Source of the DNA: Cryphonectria parasitica EP155
Lineage: Eukaryota > Ascomycota > Sordariomycetes > Diaporthales > Cryphonectriaceae
Direction of reading: 5' to 3'
DNA length: 64,000 nucleotides
Assembly: GCF_011745365.1 (NCBI RefSeq)
Contig: NW_024468910.1
Location: forward strand, 1,268,068 to 1,332,067
Below the pieces are notes generated by a model. That model ran no database searches and was not told the origin of the DNA. It was given only the letters and a program-made list of their open reading frames with translations. This document shows, piece after piece, positions 48,362 through 58,086 of the stretch (the first letter of the stretch is position 1; every line of letters starts with the position of its first letter). Position numbers and translations under genes: made by a program.

Positions 48362-48984
48362 GAGGATCGCTCCGCCCCGGACCGAGACCCAGAGCCCTCA
48401 GAGATCTCATTCTCCAAGAAACCCGATCAGTCAACCACAGAATTCCTCAGATCCACAGAATTCCAGTCAAAACTCTCAAAAGAAGAATCTCCAGCTACAA
48501 CAGCAGATTCCTCAGCTACCACAGCCTGCACTTCAGCAGCAACACGCACCCTCTCAGCTTCAGCCTCCTCAGCTTCCTCTTTCTCAAGCTCTTCGAGGTT
48601 CTTGAGATCTCGACGAATAGCCCGAGACATCCTCTCATGCCACATCTTCTTTTGTTGATGCAGCCGAAGCAACTTTAACTCTAACTCTTCTATCTCATCC
48701 TCCAGCTTTCGATGCTGAGTGGAGGTAAGAAGGAGTTCAGCAGCGTTCATCAGCTCCAGAACGTCGCACTTAGCGCAATTCTGGGAAACGCACTCCGAAC
48801 AACGGAATGAATCGTAAGGAGAAACGATACACGATTGCAGGCCTCGACTGTCGCAATAAGAACAGGGATGCATATCGAAACCGTTTGAAAGAATGGACTG
48901 AAGAAGGAGATCTTTCTGCTTCTTTTTGTCGGAGCGAGGATTTGAGGATTTCGGTTTCGCGATTTTGTTGATTCTGTTCAGCAT
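48358..48984 (-). pseudogene. Copy E antisense Cys/coiled-coil ORF (best preserved)
   Basis: Residues 1-185 are fully open (48984-48430). The Lys-rich N-terminus (10-24) may be a nuclear signal. Seven Cys at 41, 44, 52, 62, 65, 70 and 73 form C-x2-C-x7-C-x9-C-x2-C-x4-C-x2-C. Leu/Glu coiled-coil segments cover about 79-115 and 125-165. FDWNSVD is at 172-178. A TGA at codon 186 stands where other copies have TAG or TAA and an ancestral TGG is likely; the tail then continues to the TAG at 48360-48358, which overlaps pol's stop within CTAA. The start lies 91 nt from the 3' LTR, whose U3 is the only plausible promoter region. No known family is recognised. Confidence 0.82.
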
Positions 48985-49041
48985 CTCGATTAGAAAGGCA
49001 AGATCATGAATACGGAGACTTGCTAGAATACTTACAGAAGA

Positions 49042-49075
49042 TCGTTGGGAACAACGACTGATAGGAGGGAGATGA
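49042..49075 (+). promoter_or_regulatory. Conserved hairpin and polypurine tract before 3' LTR (copy E)
   Basis: TCGTTG/CAACGA (49042-49057) can form a 6-bp stem with a GGAA loop. It is followed by AGGAGGGAGATGA, a purine tract ending at the LTR edge, which would prime plus-strand DNA. The same hairpin is seen in B (8-bp stem at 9622-9641). The segment is also the 5' leader of the antisense ORF. Confidence 0.65.
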
Positions 49076-49515
49076 TATTATGACTCATCCAACATGCAAG
49101 TCACGAGTAACAAGGACCAGGTGTCAAGAACCCAACGTTCTGACAAAGCATTGATTACATAACCCAGGGTTAGGGTTGTAAAGAAGGGAGGATCATTGGG
49201 CTCGCTAGCGATCCCAACGAGCTTCACACCTTGGATCGCTAGGCTCGCCAGCGATCCCAACGAGCTGTACTGAAGAGCTGGATATATAAGGACACGTTCA
49301 TTACTATCAGATGGATTCAGTATATAGCTCTTCAGTTGTCAATCTAAGTATTCAGTTTCATATACTGAGTAGCCCCAAAGGCAGTGAACACTTGCATCGC
49401 TCATCAGGACTTGTACGGTTCCGTATTCAAGGACTTAACACTTTGATACCGCTCTTGTTAGCATAAACCCCTTCGTATACTTAGGAATCTTCGGATTGCT
49501 GCAGTGCTCATTACA
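49076..49515 (+). repeat. Copy E 3' LTR (440 bp)
   Basis: It runs from TATTATGAC (TG mutated to TA) to GCTCATTACA, followed by the TAATT target duplication. It has the same two-unit GATCGCTAGC cassette as the 5' LTR. Confidence 0.94.
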
Positions 49516-49520
49516 TAATT

Positions 49521-51210
49521 TCTAACAGCTTCTATCTTATCTTTCTGTAGCTTAATATATTCTAGTTTGATTATGAATTCGAGATAGTTAACTTTTTATA
49601 CATGAAAATAATTCTTTACAGTTTCTATAAGAAGTTTTGCATTCTGAAGTATTTGCAATACTGTTTCCATATATTTCTTGTATTTCTCTAGTATTTGAAA
49701 GAAAATAAGAATATTGTTGAGATATGCAATAATAAACTAATTTAAATGCTTATATAGAATATGATTGATTATTTCTTGAAATGAAGCTGGAATATTTGTT
49801 AAATTGAAAAGCATAATTAAATACTTATAGTATCTATAGCATATTCTGAAAGCAGTTTTCCATTCTTCTTTTTTCTTTACTCTGATTAGATTATAAGCTT
49901 CTTTCAGATTCAGAGCTGTAAATCACTATACTTCTTGCAATCTATCTTATAGTTTCTTAATAAGTAGCAATGAATATTAATTCTTGATTGTAATATTATT
50001 AAGTTACTTATAATTAATATATAGCTTAAGCTTGCTATTTTTCTTAAATACAAACAGAATAGGATATTCTGCTAATAATCTTAATAATTATATATATCCC
50101 TTTTTGAGATTCTTATTAAGATACTTCTTAAGCGCTTCTAGTTATGCTTTATTTAGTTTGTAAATAGAGAAGAACTTGAGCTGTTTTCCTTCTTATAGTG
50201 GGATCTTGTGGTTGTATGAGCTGTATTCTAGCAGTTTCATATCTAATTCTTCCTGGAATAGTTTCTTGAACTTGTAGTATTCTTGTAGTATGTTTGCAAG
50301 TATTGGTTCTGGTTTATGTGCTGTTTCTGCTATCTGGAGGAATAGTAGATACTGTTGAGCATGCTTCTTTTCTGTTAGCGCTTCTGAGGGCTTTAAGCGT
50401 TCGCTTCAAGCCGAACTAAGCGCTTGAGAGCTTAGTTTCGAGATTTTTCCTATATGGATCCGCAATCCACATTCTGAAGCTTTTCTTTATTGCTCCGGAG
50501 CGGACTATCTCACTGAGAATCTCACTTTCATTGTTTTGCTAATCTGTTAGCGCTCTAGCACTATTTGGATTTGCTTGTTACTAGATTCTTCTTCTTGAGC
50601 TGCTAGCTCTGCTGATTTAAAAGTATATATAAAGTTATTTGAAGCTTCTTTTCCCGAGTATTCTTCAATAACTAGCTTCGATTCTGCATTATTAATTGCA
50701 ATTATTTCTCTGGGTATAGCTTGTTCTCATGAGATCTAGCTAGTAGTTCAATTGATTCGAGAATTGTACTCCTTAAGCTATGGAAGTTTCATAATCAGCT
50801 TATGCTATACTGTATCTGTAATGTTAAAGGAAACTCTGGTTATATATTCTTGGATTAAGATAGATAAATAATCAGTCTTCTTATTGATTACTTCTTGGTT
50901 GTATGCAATAGATTGTTCTTTTACAGTGCTGAGAATATATAGTTGCTTCTTTCATTTTTATTGTAGTTGTATCTGGTTAATAATGTATAGAAATATGAAG
51001 TTTCCTTAAGTGCTACTATTCAATAGTACGCTGTATTTATATTCTTGAATGTATGTATCGAACTTGATATAAGTATAGTTTGCTTTGAAAGCTTTATATA
51101 GGGACTATTTCAGTCTAATCGTCTGCAGTTTCTTTACAAACAATCCTGTTCTTTTAAGGTTGTTAAGAGCTGTTTGTCCTTCTTCTAAGCTTGCTTTGCT
51201 GCTTTCTAAG
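49521..51210 (-). pseudogene. pol: Copy O pol, 5' half (protease, RT)
   Basis: Minus-strand pol continues after copy E. The RT box reads YLNN at 49713-49724, and the protease region near 51020 has Asp changed to Asn. Stops are dense. The GC-richer spacer around 50330-50580 between protease and RT is common to all copies. Confidence 0.87.
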
Positions 51211-51926
51211 CAAGCTTTTTAGCTTGTTTTTGCTCATATCATCATTATTCCTAATCTTTCTTCTATTAATACTAGTTACAAATCTTATTATTAATATAAA
51301 TTATACAGAATATCATCTTGCACTGCTACTATTCTATTTTCTTATTCATACATTGTATAGAACAGTTATTTAGTAATCCGATGTATACATTATAGTACTG
51401 CTTATTAAATACTTCCCTGAAGCGAAGCTCTTACTTCTCAACAGTCTGAAGGATTTGTCCTAGTTCTCTAACAGAAAACCATTCATATTGCATCTTCTTC
51501 AAGAAATGCATTCTGCAACTATAATAAGCATAAGAGATCTATACTAGTTCGTAATATAGATTGTAAAGTAAGCTGATTCGAGAATTCTTATCTTATCATG
51601 CTTCAATATTTTGCAAGGGAATGCAGATGAAGAGCTTCTCTAGCTCTATTCCATAGATGAGATATTCAATTCATGTTATTTCCTTGTTCTACTCAATGCT
51701 GAAGGGAAATCTTCCTGTAAGCTTATTGGATTCATTATTCATGAGAGATCCTAGTAGATCGCTAAATCGTTCGTCTTAGCTAGTTTCTTCTGTTGCTTAG
51801 GAAGCATTTTTGGTATTATCTAGATACTTATACTAATAGCTAAGAGAATACCATTCTTTATTCATATCCCTAGCTATAATACTTAGCATAAGTAACAAGG
51901 AATGATGAAGAGTATTACTGCTGAAT
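51130..51926 (-). pseudogene. gag: Copy O gag, C-terminal part (truncated by copy F)
   Basis: This matches the gag extension upstream of pol in the other copies and stops at 51926 with copy F's LTR. The zinc knuckle and gag core are missing from the window. Confidence 0.8.
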
Positions 51927-52602
51927 TGTAATGAGCACTGCAGCAATCCGAAGATTCCTAAGTACACGAAGGGGTTTATGCTAACAAGAGCGATGTCGAG
52001 GTATCAAGTCCTTGAATACGGAACCGTACAAGTCTTAATAAGCGATGCAAGTTGTCAGGGCCGATTGTGCCAGCAAGGCTCAGAGCCAGCTAAGCCAGCT
52101 GGATTACGGATGACTAAGCAATATGCGGCTATAAAGCGGCTTTCTAGCCACGTCAGCACTGCTGAGCAGAACTTAGCTCCTTAGGCCTCAATGTTATTCT
52201 AGTTGTATACTCCTGAAAGAGAGAAAAGACCTCGCCACATTGCCTTTGCAACCTTTCCACCTGACACAAGTGTTCACTGCCTTTGGGGCTACTCAGTGTA
52301 TAAGACTGAATACTTAGATTGACAACTGAAGAGCTATGTACTGAATCTATCTAATGGTAATGATCGTGTCCTTATATATCCGGCTCTTCAGTATGGCTCA
52401 CTGTCTGGCAGTGCTCCACGGATCACCGCGGTGATCCGGGTGAGCCTGGTGAGCCGTGCTCCTGGTGCTCCTGGTGATCCACCCCTGTATCTTTTCTCCT
52501 GGGTTATGTAATCAATGCTTTGTTAGAACGTCGGGTTCTTGACATCTGGTTCTTATTGCTCGTGACCTGTTCCGTAACCTGCATGTTGGATGGGTTATAA
52601 CA
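51927..52602 (-). repeat. Copy F 3' LTR (457 bp plus nested solo LTR)
   Basis: It runs from TGTAATGAGC to GGTTATAACA. A 214-bp solo LTR with its 5-bp TSD interrupts it. Without the insert the length is 457 bp. The U3 cassette (CGGATCACCGCGGTGATCCG and flanking repeats) is the least mutated D-type version. Confidence 0.92.
52053..52266 (+). mobile_element. Solo LTR (214 bp) of the minisatellite-element family, TSD CAAGT
   Basis: It starts TGTCAGGGCC and ends CACCTGACA. CAAGT lies at 52048-52052 and 52267-52271; uninterrupted LTRs of other copies have a single CAAGT here. It is homologous in inverted orientation to the 214-bp LTRs of the element at 10392-13112. It confirms that family as a 5-bp-duplicating LTR element. 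Confidence 0.93.
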
Positions 52603-52693
52603 TCATCTCCCTCCTATCAGTCGTTGTTCTCAACGATCTTCCTGTAAGTATCCTAGCAAGTCTTCTGTACATGATCTTGCCTTCCTAATTGAG

Positions 52694-53398
52694 ATGTTGA
52701 ACAGGGTCGAAAAATCTTTTTCCAAGAAAACTGAATAGCGTAACCATCTTTTCCTAGCTGTTGATTAGTTTGGTTTCAAGGTTATGCCTTGCACTGCTTG
52801 TGCTTCCTGGGGCCTGGTAAGCAAAATGATGGATAGTGCAAAGCGTTGTTCTCAGTATATCTGTTGTACTCGTTCTTGTGATGGCTGTAGGGTTCCTGTT
52901 TCTGCTCGTAAGTGCTCTTTCTCCTCTTCTCCCTCTCTTGCTAATGTTCCCCTTCTTTCCTTAGTTTCGCGCATTATAGCAGAGGATAAGAAGTTGGAAT
53001 CGAAGGAGCGGGAGGCGGAGGTAGAGCTGGAGGCAGCTCATCGCCGAGCGTTGAAGGTCCTTAATAAAGCTCGCGCGAAGATCTCAGAGTCCGCTGCCCG
53101 TCTTGCTCGTCTGCGCACCCAGCATAGATCTCTTGCTTCCCGAGGCGCTCAGATGGTAAATGCGGGCCTTGAGTTCCTTAATGAGCTGGATGAGCAGGAA
53201 CGTCGCGAGGAGAAGGAACATAACCTCGCCACATTGGTTCGCGAGGTGGTATCAGCTGAGAGCATTTTGGCTGAGGATCCCTTGTTCGATGGGTTTAACT
53301 GAAACTCTATTAACCCTAGCGGGGCTGTAGTGGATTATTCTGGATTTTTGGAGAGCGAGGTTTCTAAGCCTCGGTCCGGGGCGGAGCGATCGTCCTAG
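52694..53398 (+). pseudogene. Copy F antisense ORF, intron-containing subtype
   Basis: The model is exons 52694-52907 and 52965-53398 (216 codons) with an intron of 57 nt. Exon 1 has CTACAS and, later, CDGCRV Cys pairs. Exon 2 has the charged helix ESKEREAEVELEA and FDGFN followed by TGA where D reads Trp. Stops at codon 15 (shared with D) and codon 25 also break it. Because 57 is a multiple of 3 and has no stop, an unspliced ORF also runs 52784-53302. ATG lies 91 nt from the LTR. Confidence 0.77.
52908..52964 (+). other. Predicted intron in copy F antisense ORF (57 nt)
   Basis: It has GTAAGT at the 5' end, CTAAT as branch-point candidate about 18 nt before the end, and CTTTCCTTAG at the 3' end. 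It is homologous to the 59-nt intron of copy D. Confidence 0.72.
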
Positions 53399-56300
53399 GT
53401 GCTGATTTCTTTCCTCTTTCAATACTCAGCTATCTTCTCCTAAGCGTTTTTGACATTCTTCCGTGGCTCTCATGAATTTTCACTTGCTGGGTAACCTTTC
53501 CACTTGATGAGGTATTCCCTTGTGTTGTTTGTGCCTCTGTGCTTGAGAATCTTCTCTACCTCATATTCTAGTTCGTTGTTTTCCACTTCTGCTATATTAT
53601 CCATTAGTATCTCTTTTGCTGCTGATTCCAGCAGTGAGATGTGAAAGACTGAATGTATCCTCATTCTATAAGATAATGCTAATTCGTAGTTAACTGAGGA
53701 AATTTGTTGCAAGATTTTGAATAATCCTAGCTTCTTATAATCAAATTTGCTGCTAAGCCTGGTTGTTTTGATGTTTTTCCAAAGTAGATAAGCTTTATCT
53801 TCCTTCTGTAGGATTGATTTCTTAATCCTTTTTGAGTTTGCGTACTATATCATTTGTTCCTGAATGAACTGTAATTCTGATTGGAGCTCCTTCTGAACTT
53901 TTTTAATTCTCTTAATTCTTTTATCTGCAGCTTCTGCATCTGCTTCTAGCAGTGCTTTATAATAAGCTATTAGATTGTATTTGTAGAGCGCGAAGAATAA
54001 TGATTTCTTTATTATACTTATATCTGCGCTATTATAAGCAAACTATGCAAGAAGCAATAAATCAATCCAGTTATTCTATTTCTGGTTAATATAGTATTGA
54101 AAATACTGTTCAACAATCTGATTCATTCTTTTTATTTATTCATCTATTTACAAGTGAAATGCTATAGATATTCTGTAGTATATTCCAAGCTGTTTTATAA
54201 GCGAAGTTTAAAATTTCGAGTTAAACTTTCTATTTCTATCAGAGATTACTTTCTCTAATATGCTGTAATTAGCGATAATTGTTCTAAGGAACATATATGC
54301 AAGTTCTTCTGCTATACTGCTTTCCTTATAGAGAAGAAAATAAATATATTTGCTTAATCTGCAAATTATTACTAGAATGCTATCATATTGCATCTTAGTT
54401 AAGGATTCTCATAAGAAAGATAGCTTGATAATAAAGTTTAAACTAATGAATTGCTAAATAGTTATAAGTATTAGTAAGGAGTACAGTAGTTTATAAAGCT
54501 TGTATCTCTCTATCTTGTTCTTCTTGCAGCTATTGCATTATTATAGAATGTTCTCAATTCTTTTTCTAAAGCTTAGTAAGCTCTAGTGCTTTCTGATGCA
54601 TTTATAGATTGCTCTAACTCTCTGATGCCTATATGCTGATGCACTATATACATCTCTGATATAATCATTTTATTCATTTAGAGTTATTGATTCTGAGTTC
54701 TTCTCTAAAGATTCAATTCTAAAGATAGCATTCAGTTCTTTATATATATTGATAAGATTTCCTGATTCGTTTTGAGCAAAGATGTTCTGTATATCCGAGA
54801 AGTCTGCATTTCGATAATCTGCTCTCCTGCTTAAAGCATCTGCTCATCCGTTTTCTGAGCTTTTGCAGTATACAATTTTGAAATCGAACTATAAGAAAAA
54901 TTCTGCTTATCTAACTTATTGCTTGTTCAAGACTTTGATTATTATGAATGTAATCAGGTTTTTGTAATCCGAGTAAACTATAATCGAATGCTGTATGCTG
55001 ATGAAGTAGTGCTGCCATTTCTCGAAGGCTTTTACTATTGCTATAAGCTTCTGATCAGAGATTCTGTAGTTGACTTTTAAGCTGTTCAACTTCTTCAAGA
55101 AGTTGCTTATAATTCTTAAATACTTCTGATTATCTTATTAACTAAGTTATCTCTTGAGTATATATCCCGATATATTGGTTTTAACTTCAAAAGGTTTATA
55201 GAGATCTGCTTTATATAGAATTGGTTCTGAGATAATATGCTTGATAATCTTATTAAAGGCTTCTTGTGCTTCGGAAGTTTATTCGAAGAGCTGCTTCTTC
55301 TTGATAAGATTAGTAAGAAGATATGCAATCTAGCTGTAGTTTTTAATGAACTGCTTATAAAAGTTGATATATCTAAGAAAAAACTTAATATTCCTAATAT
55401 TCCTGGAAATTAGCTAGTTTCTAACAGCTTTTATCTTATCTTTTTATAGCTTGATGCATTCTAGCTTAATTGTGAATTCTAGATAGTTAACTTTCTATAT
55501 ATGAAAGTGATTCTTTATAAGTTTTACAAGAAGTTTCGCATCTTGAAGCATCTGCAATACTATTTCTACATATTTTTTGTATTCTTCCAATATTCAAGAG
55601 AAAATAAGAATATTATTGAGATAAGCAATGATAAACTGATTTAGATGCTTGCATAAAATATGATTAATCATTTCTTGAAACAAAGCTGAAGCATTTGTTA
55701 AACTAAAGAGCATAACTAAATATTCATAGTATCTATAGCATATTCTGAAAGCAGTTTTCCATTCTTCTTCTTTCTTTACTCTAATCAGATTGTAAGCTTC
55801 TTTTAAATCTAGAACTATAAATTACTATGCTTCTTGCAATCTATCTTATAATTTCTTAATAAGTAGTAATAAATATTAGTTTTTAATAGTAATATTATTA
55901 AATTGCTTATAATTAATATATAGCTTAAGCTTACTATTCTTCTTGAGTATAAACAGAATAGGATATTCTGCTGATAATTATAATAATTATATATATTCCT
56001 TCTTAAGATTTTCATCGAGATACTCCCTGAGTGCTTCTAATCATGCTTTGTTTAGTCTGTAAATAGGGAAGAATTTGAGCTGTTTTCCTTCTTGTAGCAG
56101 GATCTTGTAATTGTATGAGCTGTATTCTGATAATCCTGTATTCAATTCTTTCTGAAATAGTTTCTTGAATTTGTGATATTCTTATAGTATGTTTGCGAGT
56201 GTTGGTTCTGGTTTCTGTGCTGTTTCTGCTATCTGGAGGAACAGTAGGTACTGTTGAGCATGCTTCTTTTCGTTCATTGTTTTTGGTGATGTTTTTGGAA

Positions 56301-57120
56301 GCTTTGAGCGTTCGCTCCGGGCTGAACCGAGCGCTCGAGGGCCTAGCTTCGAGGTTTTTCCTATGTGGATTTACAATTCACTTTCTGAAGCTTTTCCTTG
56401 TCGCTCCGGAGCGGACCGACTTGCTGAGAGCCTCGCTTCCGTTATTTTGCTAACCTGTTAGCGCTCTGATATTATTTGGATTCGCTTGTCACTAAGTCCT
56501 TCTCCTTGAATTGCTAGCCCTGCTGACTTGAAAGTATGTATAAAGTTGTATAAAGCTTCTTTTCCTGAGTATTCTTCAATAACTAGCTTCGATTCTGTGC
56601 TATTGATTGCAATTATCTCTCTGGGCATAGCTTGTTCTTATGAGATCTAGCTAGTAGTTTAATTGATTCGAGAATTATGCTTTTTGAGCTATAGAAGTTC
56701 TATAATCAGCTTATGCTGCGCTGTATCCGTGATATCAAAAGAAACTCTGATTGCATGTTCTTGGATCGAGATAGATAGATAATTAGTTTTCTTATTGATT
56801 ACTTCTTGGTTGTATGCAACAGGTTGTTCTTCTACAGTGCTAAGAGTATATGATTGCTTCTTCCATTTCCATTATAGTTATGCCTGATTGATAATGTATG
56901 GGAATATGAAGTTTCTCTGAGTATTATTATCTAATAGTGCGCTGTATCTGTGTTCTTGAATGTATATATTAAACTTGATGTGAGCATATTCTGCTCTAGA
57001 AGCTTTATATAGGAACTGTTTCAGTCTAATTATCTGCAATTCTTTTGTAAGCAATCCTGTTCTTTTAGATTTATTAAGAACTGCTTATTCTTCTAAGCCT
57101 GCTTTGCTACTTCTTGAGCA
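53395..57120 (-). pseudogene. pol: Copy F pol
   Basis: The chromodomain is at 53470-53712, integrase at about 53900-54750 with an open stretch 54208-54393, then RNase H. RT has YLNN at 55612-55623. Protease near 56930 keeps the active-site Asp. The stop overlaps the antisense ORF stop at 53395-53398. Confidence 0.88.
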
Positions 57121-57562
57121 AGCTTCTTAGCTTGCTCTTATCTATATCATCATTATTTCTAATCTTTCTTCTGTTAATACCAGTTGCAAACTTTGTTATT
57201 AATATGAATTGTACAGAGTATTATCTTGCACTGCTACTACTCTATTTTCTTATCTACATACTGCATAGAGCAATCATCTAATAGCCCGATGTATGCATTG
57301 TAGTATTGCTTGTTGAAAACTTCCCTGAAGCAGAGTTTCTGTTCTTTAACAGCCTGGAGAATCTATTCTAGTTCCCTAACAGGAAATCATTCGTGCTGCA
57401 CTTTTTCCGAGAAATGCATTCTACAGCTATAATAAGCATAAGAGATTCATGCTAGCTCGTGATATAGATTGTAAAGTAAGCTGATTCAAGGATCCTTGTC
57501 TTATTGTGCTTCGATATCTTGTAAGGGGATGCAGATGAAGAGCTTCTTTAGTTCTATTCTAT
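57040..57562 (-). pseudogene. gag: Copy F gag, C-terminal part
   Basis: The gag extension next to pol is interrupted by copy G. No zinc knuckle is present within this part. Confidence 0.78.
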
Positions 57563-58026
57563 TGTTATGACCCATCCAACATGCAGGTCACCAGCCAAGA
57601 CACCCGGAACAACTATCCGGAAAAACAGGGAAGGATTCAACATCTCAAGAACTAAGGCTTACATAAGCAAGGGTTAGGATTACAGGATCAGAATGGATCA
57701 GTAGCTGATCCATGGTGATCCGGATCAGTTGGATCACCCAGGTGATCCAAGAGATCCAACAACCAACACTACTAACAGAATTGAAGAGCTGGATATATAA
57801 GAACACGTTCATTCCCATTAGATAGGTCTCGTATATAGCTCTTCAGTTGTCAATCTAAGTATTCAGTTTCAAATACTGAGTAGCTTCAAAAGCAGTGAAT
57901 ACTTGCATCGCTTATCAAGACTTGTATGGTTCCGTATTCAAGAACTTGATACTTTGATACCGCTCTTGTTAGCATAAACCTCTTCGTATATTTAGGAATC
58001 TTCGGATTGCTGCAGTACTCATTACA
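57563..58026 (+). repeat. Copy G 5' LTR (464 bp)
   Basis: It runs from TGTTATGACC to GTACTCATTACA. The U3 cassette is a distinct type built from GGATCA/TGATCC inverted repeats (about 57680-57760). AGTTGTCAA is at 57845-57853. Confidence 0.92.
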
Positions 58027-58028
58027 TT

Positions 58029-58037
58029 TTGACAACT
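58029..58037 (+). promoter_or_regulatory. Copy G self-primer binding site
   Basis: TTGACAACT lies 2 nt after the LTR and is the exact complement of AGTTGTCAA at 57845-57853 in the same LTR. Confidence 0.7.
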
Positions 58038-58086
58038 CTTGTTCAAGAACGATTCAGTGTTATCTTCTTGAGCAATACGGAATACG

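Larger units (their letters stand above)
34581..49515 (+). mobile_element. Copy E: full-length gypsy-1 chromovirus, TSD TAATT, split by copy D
   Basis: Both LTRs are 440 bp (34581-35020 and 49076-49515). The target duplication TAATT is perfect (34576-34580 and 49516-49520). It is inserted in copy O's RT. Copy D interrupts its gag at 35384. Without D it is about 7.4 kb and is among the less mutated copies, with pol in one frame from about 44640 to 48361. Confidence 0.96.
31347..51926 (-). mobile_element. Copy O: gypsy-1 chromovirus split by copy E and cut by copy F
   Basis: This is a minus-strand element with its 3' LTR at 31347-31840, antisense ORF and 3' pol to 34580. The rest of pol and part of gag resume at 49516/49521-51926. 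The two halves join exactly once copy E and one TAATT are removed. Gag ends abruptly at 51926, where copy F's 3' LTR begins. O's 5' end is therefore displaced beyond the window or lost. Confidence 0.9.
51927..57562 (-). mobile_element. Copy F: gypsy-1 chromovirus inserted in O, interrupted by G
   Basis: It begins with a 3' LTR at 51927 in copy O's gag and has the antisense ORF, all of pol and the end of gag. It stops at 57562, where copy G's 5' LTR begins. The 5' part is presumably beyond the window. It has the D-type U3 cassette and antisense ORF. Confidence 0.9.
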
